DNA of 64,000 nucleotides from Lichina pygmaea (Eukaryota > Ascomycota > Lichinomycetes > Lichinales > Lichinaceae). The position numbers and the translations under genes were made by a program. Below the pieces are notes generated by a model that did no database searches, was not told the origin of the DNA, and saw only the letters and a list, made by a program, of their open reading frames with translations. The stretch spans positions 2,852,001 through 2,916,000 of the forward strand of contig OY730175.1 of the NCBI GenBank assembly GCA_963422465.1. Direction: 5' to 3'. This document shows, in pieces, positions 1 through 10,648 of the stretch. Each line of letters opens with the position of its first letter. Position 1 is the stretch's first letter.

Positions 1-2798
1 CCAAACATAACAACTTTGCACCACACAAGACACTGTGGGCAAGACTCAGGCACCACAGTTGCCAAGTGAGTATAAAGGATACTAGGAGATGTTTGAAAAA
101 ACAGTGATCGTGACACTACCAGAACATCAGGAGTGGGACCACGAGATTCTGCTGGAAGACAGAAAAAAACCCACACACAGCCCTATCTACACTCTGTCAG
201 CAAAAGAGCTTGAGGCCCTGAGAGACTACCTGGACAAGAACCTAGCGAAAGAGTTCATAAAACCTTCAACATCACCAGCTGGATACCTGATATTGTTTGT
301 GCCAAAGAAAGACAGCAAACTTCAACTGTGTGTTGATTATCAGTGGCTAAATACGATTACAGTGAAAAACTGCTACCCACTGCCATTGATATCAGAAATC
401 CAAGACTGGATCCAAGGAGCCAAATAGTTTACCAAGTTCAACATTTGAGGTGCTTTCAACCTGGTTAGGATGAAAGATGGCGAAGAATGGAAGACAGCCT
501 TTCGTACAAGGTACAGGCACTACAAGTATACCGTGATGCCATTCAGCCTTACAAACACACCAGTGACATTCCAATCACTTATTAACACTGTCCTCCAACA
601 ATACCTGGACATATTTGTCACCACTTATATCAATGATGTCTTGGTATACACCAATAGAACCTTGGAGGAGTATAAACAGCATGTCAAAACAATCCTACAT
701 GCACTCCAGAAAGCAGGCATGAGGTTACACCTTGATAAAAGTGTTTTCCACACAAAAGAAGTGGAATATTTGGGGTTGATCCTGACAACAGAAGGAATCT
801 GAATAGACGACACAAAGACAGCAGCAGTACAAGACTGGCCAACACCCAAAAACCTCAAAGAAGTACAATCCTTCCTAGGATTTGCAAACTTCTACTGACG
901 ATTCATCAAGGACTACTCAAGAACAGCAGCAGCCTTGACAGAGTTAACCAGAAAGAACAAATCTTTCAGGTGGGGGGAGAGCCAACAAGTGGCCTTCCGG
1001 GAGTTGAAGAATAAATTCATCTCCACACCCATTTTGGCATCATTTGATCCTGACAAGAGGATCATTCTGGAAACTGATGCCTCAGACCAAGCATTGGGAT
1101 CCTGCTTGTGTCAACCAGACGCCGACAACCACTTACACCCTGTCGCGTACTGATCAAGAAAGTTCTCTGGCCCAGAACTGAGGTACAATGTTCACGACAA
1201 AGAGTTGCTAGCAATTGTCGACGCATTCCAAGAATGGAGGCCTTACTTGGAGGGGGTAAAATACACGGTAGATATGTACTTGGACCACAAGAACTTAGCT
1301 TACTTCACAACAACAAAGAAGCTAAACTGACAACAAGTTCAATGGGCAGAGTTGTTGGCATCATACAACTTCCAAATCCTCTACCGGAAAGGCACTGAAA
1401 ATGCTTGAGTGGACGCACTCAGCAGGTGACCAGACCTGATAGATGAGAAAACAACAGAGGAACACCCAATCCTAGCGACAAAAGGACAAACCCTGGTCTA
1501 TGCCTAACCCCAACTGGCAACAACTGAAACAAAGAGTCCACTCCTTACCCTTGGCCACAAGGTGGCAAACAAAAAGGAAATTGTGCCAGAAAGAGCACAA
1601 GAGGAGGTGATCTGGAGGCACTATGACAGGTCTTTGCACAGACACCCCAGGCAAGATAAAACCTTGGAGAAAATCCAAAGGAACTACCACTTTGACAGAA
1701 TGAAGCGCAAGGTGACAGAGTTCATCCACAACTGCGAACAGTGCGCGAAGAACAAGCCATCAAGATATAAGCTCTATGGGCAGGCACAGCAAATAGACCT
1801 ACCCGAGGCACCATGGGAAACTATCATGATAGATTTTGTGGTCAAGTTGCCAAAGTCAACAGACCCAGCAACAAAGGTGGTATACGACAGCATTTTGGTG
1901 GTTGTTGACAAGCTCACCAAATACGCCCACCTGGTCCTGTGGAAAGAGTCAGGAACTGTGAACAAACTTGTGAGTGTCCTACTCAAAGAGCTGGTAAGCC
2001 ACTGAGAGCTACCAAAGACAATCATCTCAGATCAAGACAAACTCTTCACCTTGAAATTCTGGAACATGTGGACAAGGCAACTTGGCATTGATATAAGGAT
2101 GTCAACAGCCTACCACCCACAAACTGACAGACAAACTGAGTGGACAAACCAGACAATAGAGCAGTATCTACAACACTACGTCAACCACCAGCAGGATAAC
2201 TGGGTGGAACTGCTACCAATAGCCCAGTTTGTGTACAACAACCAGCAACACAGCGTGACAGGGATGACACTGTTCTTTGCGAACTACGGAAGAAACCCCC
2301 GATGGCAGGCAACAGCAGGAGGCAATGTTGTCAATGTTAGCAAACTCACTGCTATGCACAAGATGATGAAAACAACAATTGACTGTGTCCAGAACACCAC
2401 CGCCCGCTGATTACACAACAAAAAGGTGAAGGGACCAACCCTGGAAAAGGGGGATAAGGTCTACCTATCAACAAAAAACCTGCGCTCAAAGTGACCAAGC
2501 AAAAAGCTGGACTACGTACAAATCAGGCTATTCAAAATCAAGAAGCACACTGGGAAAGTCAACTATTGACTGAGACTACCACGAAAAGCAAGGATACACC
2601 GAGTATTCCACGTCTCACTGCTTGAACCAGCACCCAGCAACGTAGAGATCAAGACAGAATGGAACTTCGAGGATAACAAAGAAGAGTACGATGTCGAAAG
2701 GATCCTGGATAGTCGAAGAAACAGACAGAAAACTGAGTACCTGGTGAAGTGGTTAGGATTTGACGAAGAGGAGAATTTGTGGGAACCAACTGAGAACT

Positions 2799-3308
2799 TC
2801 AGCTCTGTGATAAACCAGAAGCTGGTGGATTACCACTAAGCAAACCCGCAGCGACCAGGTCTGACAAGGACAACAGCTCAAGAGAAGCCAAAGTCTCTGA
2901 AGAGAAGATGTCCTCAAAGGACAGTGGAGCAGCAGCCTGACTGGCCTCCTGTTCGCAGATAACACAGAGAGTCTCTTGTTCCTGAGCATCAAGGGACTCT
3001 TGATCCTCGATAGCTGACAGCTCATGACAGATGGCATCAGCCTTCTTCTGTGAGAGATGACCCAGCTGCCAATGGAGGCAGATCTGCCGGGGAAGCAACT
3101 TTGACAATTGGTCATCAGTCTCCCGCAGCTGAGCCTTGAGCTGCTTGCACTTAAGTTCCATCTTCTTCCATTCTGATTCTGAGAGATGAAGGTTGCAGCA
3201 ACAACCCTTCTCAACACACCGACAACAAAAAGATGATGCAGAGCTCACGACACACTTGGCGTGGTCGCGACGACAAGCACTGCATGTGATTTTCGATTCC
3301 TTGCCCAT
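2799..3308 (-). CDS. Antisense Cys-rich coiled-coil ORF of Gypsy A1
   Basis: An open frame of 169 codons lies opposite to pol, between the chromodomain and the 3' LTR. The N-terminus begins MGKESK and has a cysteine cluster (CSACRRDHAKC, then CCRCVEKGCCC) that could bind zinc. A Glu/Gln/Lys-rich middle (about residues 50-125) is likely helical or coiled-coil. The tail is acidic and leucine-rich with the motif PLSFEDIFSSE. Homologous sequence in the same place is visible in A2 (53231-53729), in D (43232-43754) and, more diverged, in B (41077 downwards). The function is unknown. It is not a gag, pol or envelope domain I recognise. It begins about 125 bp from the 3' LTR, so LTR-driven antisense transcription is possible (inference). 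Confidence 0.65.
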   Translation of the reverse strand: MGKESKITCSACRRDHAKCVVSSASSFCCRCVEKGCCCNLHLSESEWKKMELKCKQLKAQLRETDDQLSKLLPRQICLHWQLGHLSQKKADAICHELSAIEDQESLDAQEQETLCVICEQEASQAAAPLSFEDIFSSETLASLELLSLSDLVAAGLLSGNPPASGLSQS

Positions 3309-3432
3309 TTTGCCAATACAACAAGAAAGAAAACTGTGACAACAAGTTCAAGTTGTCTGGCCTTGGTTCATGACAAAAGAGGAGCAGGAACGAAAAGGAT
3401 CTGGGGACAGAACCCTTGGAGGGAGAGGATAG

Positions 3433-3890
3433 TGTTAAGGCCTAGGCCGGAACAGCCCAGGTAAGTGAGGGAGGAGTGTTAGTCATACAGAACAACATCC
3501 GACCGATCCGGTGGACGAGCAAGAGCCAAGCAAGGAGCTTGTCCAGTGGACAAGCAGGAGCTAAGCGAGGAGCTTGTCCGGTGGACAAGCAGGAGCTAAG
3601 CGAGGAGCTTGTCTGGTGGACAAGCAGGAGCTAAGCGAGGAGCTCGTCCACGCAAAAGGATGATACTCCTCGAGGAGACCCCCCCCCTCGGGGCATCTGT
3701 ATAAAGACTCCCCAAAAGGCCCAGAGGGATTAGCTCTCCAGGCTGAACACAACACGCACACATCGTACTGAGACAATAGTACAGAGAGTTACCTATCTGT
3801 CTATTTCTCTATCGAGTCCCTGTCTAGAATCCGCCCTGCGAAGCAACAGACCGTACCGGTTTCTGTGTGAACCCGGCCCAGCCTTTAACA
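3433..3890 (+). repeat. 3' LTR of Gypsy A1 (458 bp)
   Basis: It starts TGTTAAGG and ends TTTAACA, the same ends as both LTRs of A2. A TATA-like TATAAAGA is near 3701. It contains four copies of a 35-bp tandem repeat (3511-3649). Confidence 0.9.
3511..3649 (+). repeat. 35-bp minisatellite in LTR A, four copies
   Basis: Each unit reads about GTGGACAAGCAGGAGC, then TAAGCGAGGAGCTTGTCCG. GGACAAGC at one end of the unit pairs with GCTTGTCC at the other, so each unit can form a hairpin. The A2 LTRs have three and two copies. Confidence 0.9.
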
Positions 3891-4934
3891 AGTTTCTGGA
3901 GAAGTCTGGCAGTCTCTTCTGGCATGCTTTCCTCCACAGGCTGTGCACTGGGCTTGGGCTTGGTAAGTGCGTGCTTGGTGTCCAAACCTAGTATATTTGT
4001 AGCACTGGGTGACTGATGTTGCTAGCAGGGCTGGTTCTACTTCATGTAGAGTGTATCCTAGAACTACTCCTTTCTCAATTAGGAGGTTTGCTTGCTCTGG
4101 GGTAGCTAGATCCAGATGTAGAGATGTGACTGGCTTCTGGAGGAGTTTGGCTTTTCTGGACCAGTAGGTTCTTAGGATGTTGACCTTACTTTCCATCCCA
4201 GGGTTTTGGGAGAAGATTGTCTTTTTTGTTTCCTCCAGGTTTTCTGACTTGAAGTCTTTTGTCTGCACCCCATGGACTAGCACTGGAAAGATTCTGGGTG
4301 ATATCTTGGCCTCTGCTGTAAAGACAGCTGGGATCCAGTCCTTGTTTTCCTCTAGCTGAGTCTTGGCTTAAGGAGTTTCCAGAGAGATTATAATATCTCC
4401 TGAGGGTAGTTTTCTGGCTGCTCTTATTTCTTTTTGGCAGGAGAGTGGTGTTTTCTTTTTGAGAGCTTCCATAAGCTGGGCTGGTGTTCTGTTTGCTAGC
4501 TGGCCAGTCTGAGTTCCAGGTCTGATAGTGATTTCACTGTGGATTCTGGTTGGAACAGGGATTTCCTGTCCTACTGTTTTCTGGGCTGCCTGGGTATATG
4601 TTGGCTTGGTGTTTTGTTTTTGGACTTGTTTCTCAATGCTGTCCAGTCTCTCAAGTATCTTCTGGAGACTCTGGGAGTTAGGTAAGTGAGTGGAGACATC
4701 TTTGTCCAGAGCTTCTGCCACTTTGGACAGAATACTATCCTATGCTTTTTTGATGTGTTGGGGAGCTTTTGTGTGGATAAGCTATTCTTCCACTAGCTGG
4801 GGAGGTGTCAGCCCCTTCTCTTCTTCTTTTTCTTGAGTCTGGGATTGGTCTGTCAGGGAGTTAGCCACTGGGGGTTGCTAGGAGCTTGGAGAAGACTGGT
4901 TTTCTTTCTCTTTCTCTGGTTTTTTCTTTGACAT
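3891..4934 (-). pseudogene. LINE ORF1 (gag-like, zinc knuckle), truncated
   Basis: This is a LINE ORF1 nucleic-acid-binding protein. It starts MSKKKPEKEKE at 4934 and shares long stretches with the ORF1 at 59508-60911, including the HLDLATPEQANLL block before the knuckles. The first knuckle is visible near 3970-4010 and the second (CTACGGKHARRDC) near 3910-3950. The third knuckle and the C-terminus are cut off by Gypsy A1. In-frame stops interrupt the N-terminal part, including two TAGs after LTPPQLVEE and after HIKKA that also occur in the 59508 copy. Confidence 0.8.
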
Positions 4935-5625
4935 TATGTGATTTTAGGTGTCTTCCAGCAGTTCTTTTTGGCTGGGATTGGTGAGGCTCTTTTGGAGGCT
5001 TCTTCCAGTTGTTCGCAAAGGGTCACCTGGTTCCTAGCAGTAGTTGCACAATCCTGGGACCACTTCCCAAGACTGTACTTTCCTGGGCAGTCTTTTCCAA
5101 CTAGACTCTAGGGAAATCTGGTTGTATTAACTCAAGCTAGAGACCACACCCCCTGCCTGAGCTTTCCTAGAGTTTTTCAACTCTACCAGCACTAGAGGCA
5201 AGCTCTAAACTATTCCTCTTATCCTGGGAGCTCTGATCTCCTTGTTGGTGGATGTTTCTCACTTTTAGGCGAGGTTTGGTGTTTTATCTCTGATAGACTG
5301 GGAGTGCTGGCTTAATCCTGAGTTTTAGTCTCAGGGCTGATTGTTCCAAGGTAGGTAGGGCTTTGCCCAGTCCTTCAGAATACCTCTGGTCCCTCTCACT
5401 CTTGTTGTGGCTGGGTGGTTGGTAGTTGAAGCAAGAAGACATGAGTTCTGGGATCACAACTTTTGACCAATAGGCCTGATTCAGAAAAGTGATGGGTTTT
5501 CACTCTTGGGAAGTGGGTGGTTTCAGCAAGCTTCGTGACTGGTTTCCAGGACTTATGACCAAATCCGCTGATTGTCAGAAGTGATGGTCCTTTGACGATG
5601 TGGTACTGGGAAGAGTTTTGAAGTA
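3891..5625 (-). mobile_element. LINE (subfamily 2), inverted 5' segment: 5' UTR and ORF1
   Basis: Read on the minus strand, this is the 5' end of a Tad-like LINE. The 5' UTR begins near 5625 (CTCTTCCCAGTACCAC, as in LINEs X and Y). ORF1 starts at ATG 4934 and runs to the Gypsy A1 junction at 3891, within the zinc-knuckle region. It closely matches ORF1 of the LINE at 59426-64000. The neighbouring plus-strand LINE sequence from about 5626 begins near the end of ORF1. The two segments together look like one insertion with a 5' inversion (twin priming). Confidence 0.8.
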
Positions 5626-5912
5626 CAAGACTTAGCTCTAAAGCAATCTCTCTGCAAAACCTGAAGACTACCACTAATCTTCCAAAACAAAATTCTTTTG
5701 AGATACTTGTAGATTCTAACCCAGAGGTTTGATAAGTACACCAACTCTCAACCTTCTTCAGTATAATGTGCAGAAAAGCCAGACATGTCAAGATCTTCTA
5801 CTAGCTAACCCCAGACTCCAAGAAGTGGATCTGATTGCACTTCAAGAACCTTGGAGAAATCTATACCAAGAAACAAGTACCTCAACAGTCTTCTGAGCCT
5901 TCTACCCTCTTT

Positions 5913-6513
5913 TTTATTTTATTTATTTTTTACTTGATTCTTACACTGATAGTAGCTTTTCAGCCATGCAGGTATTCTAGCTAAGAGTGATTTTCCTCAG
6001 AAAACTTTTAGAGGAATAAAAACTGAAGACTGGGGGTGACTAGAGAATGTAGCAAAAGGAAATCTTGTAGTGACTGGTAGAAAGAAGACTTCTAGATATT
6101 AGAGTGTGAATAGTGGAGTTTGAAAGCCAGATTAAACTGGTTCAGTCTTTTCAAAGACATGAACCAGTATAGAAACTTCTGTAGAAGCTCTGGGTTTGAA
6201 ATAATAGAACTGAAATCTTGAGAATTAAAAGGAGCTTGCTGTCTTTGACTTGAATAAAGAGAGCATGAAGAGGTGATATGTTTCACTGTCTCTTCTGCTT
6301 GACCACAGACACATAAAGGGGTAGGAAAATCTGGAACTCCTGTCCTGAATAGAAAACTTGCCAGGCCAATTCTCCCAGTTCTGGTTTGTAGTAGTAGACT
6401 TGCCTCAGCTTTCCGTAGCTTTTTGTAGAGCTTCAGGTTGTTGTGGTGAGACTTTTGACAAAACACCTGCCACCCAGAGTCGCTTCTTCCTTTCTTCTCC
6501 TCCCATTGGTTTT
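5913..6513 (-). mobile_element. 5'-truncated LINE (subfamily 1) with 14-bp TSD
   Basis: On the minus strand this holds only the last ~430 bp of ORF2 and the 3' UTR. The ORF2 end (RTGRIGLASFLFRTGVPDF, then CVCGQAEETVKHITSSC) matches LINE X. It is flanked by CTTCTACCCTCTTT at 5899-5912 and 6514-6527, a 14-bp TSD. The T-rich left end is the reverse of the 3' tail. Confidence 0.92.
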
Positions 6514-7996
6514 CTTCTACCCTCTTTAAGACCAAGTGTTAGGGAGAACTCTGGTTCTAATCAACAGAAGAATACAGAGGTCAGCTATAACCTCTGTGTT
6601 CTGGAGTGAGGATTTAACATCAATAGAGATAAGAGTGTAAGCAAAAGTGTTCTGGGTACATAACCAGTACTTCACACCTACAAGCCAGGAAAACTACAGA
6701 GTATCAGCAGAAGCTCTACTGGAAGTACTGGACCAGGCTCTGGAGAAACAGGGAGAACATATTCTTCTGACTGACTCAAATCTCCACCACTTATCTTGGT
6801 CAAAATTCTCCCAGCTCTATTCTGAACTAGCTACAAAGTTCGAAGAACTGACAGATAACTAAGGACTAGAACTGGTAATAGTATCCTTCACACCCACAAG
6901 AGCAAGAACTCTCACAAAGTCTTCCTTCTCTACTATTGATCTATCTTTCATCTCTATCTCACTTCTTAATTGTTTTATTTCTTCACAGATTAACCTGGAT
7001 TTCCACACTAGATCAGACTACAGACCGGTTCAGACAATTCTAAGTCTGGAAATACTAAAGAAAGCTAGAATCCACCAAAGAAACTGGAGAACTCTAGATC
7101 TGGACTAAGTCAAGAAAGAAGCTAAGAACCTTTCCTCTATTCCACCACAACATAACAGAGAGGAAGTGGACAGCTATCTGCAGAATCTGGACAAAGCTCT
7201 TCAAGAACTGGCTGACAAGACAACAAGACTTCTGAGAGACTTAAAGTACACTGTTCCCTGGTAGAACCAAAAGATTGAAAAGAAAATTAAAGAGGAAAGA
7301 AAACTAACAAGAAAAGTCTTCCAAAACCAAGAACCAGTCTACAAACTTGAGAAGATGATAAAGAAAAAGAAATACCTGATCAAGAATGCTAAAAGAAAAA
7401 AATTTAGAGAACAACTCCAGAACCTGGCTAAGACACAAAAGTACTAGAAAATAGCTAAGTGGGGTAAAGAAAAAGTTAGCAAACCACCAGAACTTCCAAT
7501 TGTTCCAGAGCTCACAAAGTAAGATAGAGGAACTGCCAGAACTTTCACAGAAAAAGTAGAAGTACTCAAAACCCAGTTCTTCCCTCTACCTCTCCAGCCA
7601 GAACCAGAATTGCAGGACCAGCCAGCCAACCACCAACAACACCAGCTATCTTAAGAAATCTCCAAAGATATTCAAAATATTCTGAAAAAGAAAAAACCTT
7701 TTACAGCTTCTGGGAAAAACACTCTACCTAATGGATTTCTGAAGGCATTAGAAAACTTTCAATAAAAAGATAGCCAAAGTTCTGGAAGTATGCTGGGAGC
7801 TAGAATATTTCCCTGACAGATACAAATCAGCCAGAACAATATGCTTGAGAAAGTCTAGCAAAGGATCCTATTACTATGCCAAAGCTTGGGGGCCAATAGC
7901 ACTTCTCAACACAATTGGGAAGCTGATGGAAGCTCTGGCAGCCACAAAGCTAAGTGAACTGGCTGAGAAAGAAAACCTACTACCAGAAATCCAGAT

Positions 7997-8435
7997 TTTT
8001 TTTTTGATTTGATTTGATTCTTACACTGATTTGGCTGTTAAGCCATGCAGAACTTCTTGAAGGATTTTTGTCTCTGGTAGACTTGACTCGGGGACCTCAC
8101 GCATTTACCGTACACCCCGTGGTTTGTAGTGTACGTACTGTGGGAAAACCCTAAACCCTGTAGGGGAAATAGGAAAACCACAGTAATGAGGGTTTTGTGG
8201 ATCTTGACAGATATTGGGTGAGCTATTTCTTGGGGGTTTTTATACATCTTGCGAGGAGTACATCTTAGACAAGTTCTATGAATCTCGGGGGTTTTTGTGG
8301 CAGAATGTGGGGTGGGTCAGATTTGAACTGACGACTAGTTTAGTCAGGTTCTCCAGGCCTGACACCACTAGTTCCGGGTCATGGGTGCCATGTAGTGGGA
8401 AACTCTCACCAGCTTCCCGCTACACCATGCCGCCC
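7997..8435 (-). mobile_element. tRNA-derived SINE copy 1
   Basis: This 439-bp element is nearly the same as the copies at 23479-23915 and 44324-44755. Its minus-strand 5' end has an A-box-like sequence and a B-box-like sequence. Its 3' end matches the 3' tail of the local LINEs (GTGTAAGAATCAAATC type). The TSD is CCAGAAATCCAGAT at 7983-7996 and 8436-8449. Confidence 0.9.
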
Positions 8436-10169
8436 CCAGAAATCCAGATAGACTTCAGAAAAGGAAGATCAACTAAGTCTGTATTATTTCTACTCACTTC
8501 CCCAGTTGAAAAAGTCTGCAAGAAAGGAATAGTAGCCAGTCTTCTTTCTCTGGATATCTCAGAAGCTTATAACAGAGTCCTGCAAGAAATTCTCAAGAAA
8601 ATCCTGGAAGAAAAGGAATTCCCAGCTGGTTTGTTAACTGGATCTTTTCTTTCACTACTCAAAGGAAAACCTCTCTTGTTTTTGATGATTCAGAGTCTTC
8701 TTTTTTTCCAGTACACTGTGGAGTCCCCCAAGGTTCACCTCTCTCTCCTATTTTATTTTTTTTCTAATGTATCAGCTCTGGACTTTGCAGATGATACAAA
8801 CCTTCTGGCATTTTCTCCTTCTCTTAAAAGCAATCTCCTGAAACTAAAGTCTACTTACTCGAAGTGTTTAGACTGGGCAAGAAAACATAGAATAAAGTTT
8901 ACACCTGAAAAGTATGAACTTCTCTATTTTTCTAGAAGAAGAACAGATAATCTTCAGCTCAGTCTAAGACTTGGAGATGTGGTACTATAGTCTAAGGAAG
9001 AATTGTGTATTCCGGGATTATACTATGATTCCAAGCTTCTCTGAAGAAAACACCAGAAAATTATATTACAGAAAGCTTCCAAGTTTTTCTCAGCACTTTT
9101 CAGAACTACTTTTTCTACATGGGGTCTACCTGTTCACTCTGCTAGACTAGTCTACACTACAATACTGAGATCACTTCTCAGCTATGTAGTAGAAGTCTGG
9201 TTTCATCCCTATAAAAAACCTTCTAATATTTCTTCTCTAAATCTTTTCCAGACTAAGTGTCTGAAAACTATAGAAGGTGTTTTTAAAGCTACTCCTACAT
9301 TTCTTGTTGAAGAAGAACTATTCTTACCACCTCTTGACTTTTATTTTAAATACAGAACAGTAACTTTCCTACAATCTTTCAATTTTTCTAATGCTTTCTC
9401 TAATTCTCTTTTTTCACTTCTTCATAAGCTTTTTTCCCAGATCACTGTTTTTGTTTCTACTCTAAGAACACCTCCAAAATCTCTGTCTACTGTCACACCT
9501 AACTGGAAAGTAAGATGGCTAGAAGAACTAACCACTAACCAAGATTACTCTAAGAAACAACTTCAAGAAGTGTTTCAGAAAGAGTGGGAAGCCAGATGGT
9601 AGGCAAACAGACAGAAGTGTTCTCCAGTCTGGGATCTATTTTGCAGACTACCCTAAAAGAAAAGTCTCAAAGTTTTCAAAGACTTGAGAAAAGCTAAGAC
9701 TAGTCTTTACTTGCAGATTCTATCAGGAAGGATAGGACTAGCCTGCTTTCTTTTCAGAGTAAATGTTCCAGAGTTCCAATCCTCTCTATGTTCCTGTGGT
9801 TTTGGAGAAGAGACTGCCCAATATATCACTTTTTTTTGCAACAAGTTTCTTACTCAAAGACAGCAAGCCACTTTTCTTTTCTATAATTTCTCTACTTTAC
9901 TTCAAAAACCCAAAGTTCTTCAAGAATTTCTTCTCTGGTTTATGTCTTTGAAGAGACTAGACCAGTTCACACCAACTCTTGCCAGAAAACCAACTATCTC
10001 TGTGATTTTATTTTCTTCAGACACTACATATTCTTCCAGATAATTCTCTAGTCTTACCCAAGTCTCAGTTATTATTCCTTGAAAGGTTTTCTGAGAAAAC
10101 AAGCATGTTTCTAGAAGTTCTGCATGGCCCACCAGCCAAATCAGAGTAAGAATAAAATAAAATAAAATG

Positions 10170-10549
10170 GTATGTCTCCATCAGAGGCGGCGTTGTACAC
10201 AGGTATGTTTACTACTTCTCAGTGCTGTTGTTCTTAGCTGTCTATCCATTGTTCTACGTCTACTTGATAAAACATAGCACTAATGTTAGTCGCTTTGTTG
10301 ACTAGGCCACGATTGGCTCTGCAAGGTGTTATCGAAGCTGGCCACACATGTCGTCTGTGGCATGAGCGACAGGAGCTTCGCCGAGAAGTGGCACAGGTCC
10401 TCCACGCTATCACGAGCTGTCCACCAGAGAAGTTTGCGCAGGCTATGAACGATCCGATCACCATCCTTCATTCCCTTGGTCGAGAAATTCTAGATCTCAA
10501 ACTCCCCTATGAGGCGCGCTATAGAAAGAAACATGCCAGAAACCCTTGA
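10170..10549 (+). pseudogene. 3' end of an unidentified host gene, cut by a LINE
   Basis: An open frame runs 10306-10549 (PRLALQGVIEAGHTCRLW, later EILDLKLPYEARYRKKHAR, then TGA). A plausible intron precedes it at 10203-10305: donor GTATGT, CACTAAT branch-like site, acceptor CTAG. The sequence 10170-10202 would be the rest of an upstream exon in the matching phase. The 5' part is replaced by the LINE ending at 10168. It converges on the cyclophilin-40 gene with about 100 bp between stops. I do not recognise the family. GC-rich coding-like codon use differs from the flanking LINE. Confidence 0.4.
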
Positions 10550-10648
10550 TATCTTGGTAAGCTTTTACTTTACTTGTTTGCTTGCTTGCGTACAGTACAT
10601 CTGTCTTCAGCTGATTTTCTCAAAGGGAATGAAGGATCGCTTGCTGGC

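Larger units (their letters stand above)
1..3890 (+). mobile_element. Ty3/Gypsy chromovirus A1, 3' part, broken
   Basis: This is an LTR retrotransposon fossil whose 5' LTR and gag lie outside the window. Pol-like sequence runs on the plus strand: reverse transcriptase about 89-870, RNase H about 935-1400, integrase with an HH-CC type zinc region and core about 1560-2410, and a chromodomain-like end near 2730-2830. An antisense ORF and a 3' LTR follow. It is closely related to A2 (48045-54255), which confirms the order of parts. The coding region is broken in many places. It is inserted in a minus-strand LINE ORF1; the five bases after the LTR (agttt, 3891-3895) should be the TSD, but the partner is outside the window. 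Confidence 0.9.
5626..10168 (+). mobile_element. LINE (subfamily 2), 3' segment with two insertions
   Basis: The segment begins near the end of ORF1 and covers ORF2: endonuclease about 5740-7260 (LQEVDLIALQEPW, later RSDYRPVQT), reverse transcriptase about 7780-9420, and the C-terminal CCHC region (CSCGFGEETAQYITFFC) near 9790-9840. The 3' tail ends AATAAAATAAAAT at 10168 against host DNA. A truncated LINE (5913-6513) and a SINE (7997-8435) are inserted. ORF2 has many stops and frame changes and is not functional. The RT active-site region reads FADDTNLL near 8780. The downstream TSD half should begin at 10169; the partner would lie left of the window. Confidence 0.88.

Noticed and set aside
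8214-8990. A 258-codon plus-strand open frame
   Set aside because: It starts in antisense SINE sequence and runs by chance into LINE RT sequence across the SINE junction. It is not a gene.
10283-10549. A complete 88-codon gene starting at 10283
   Set aside because: The ATG lies inside a likely intron (10203-10305); the frame is better explained as the last exon of a longer, truncated gene.
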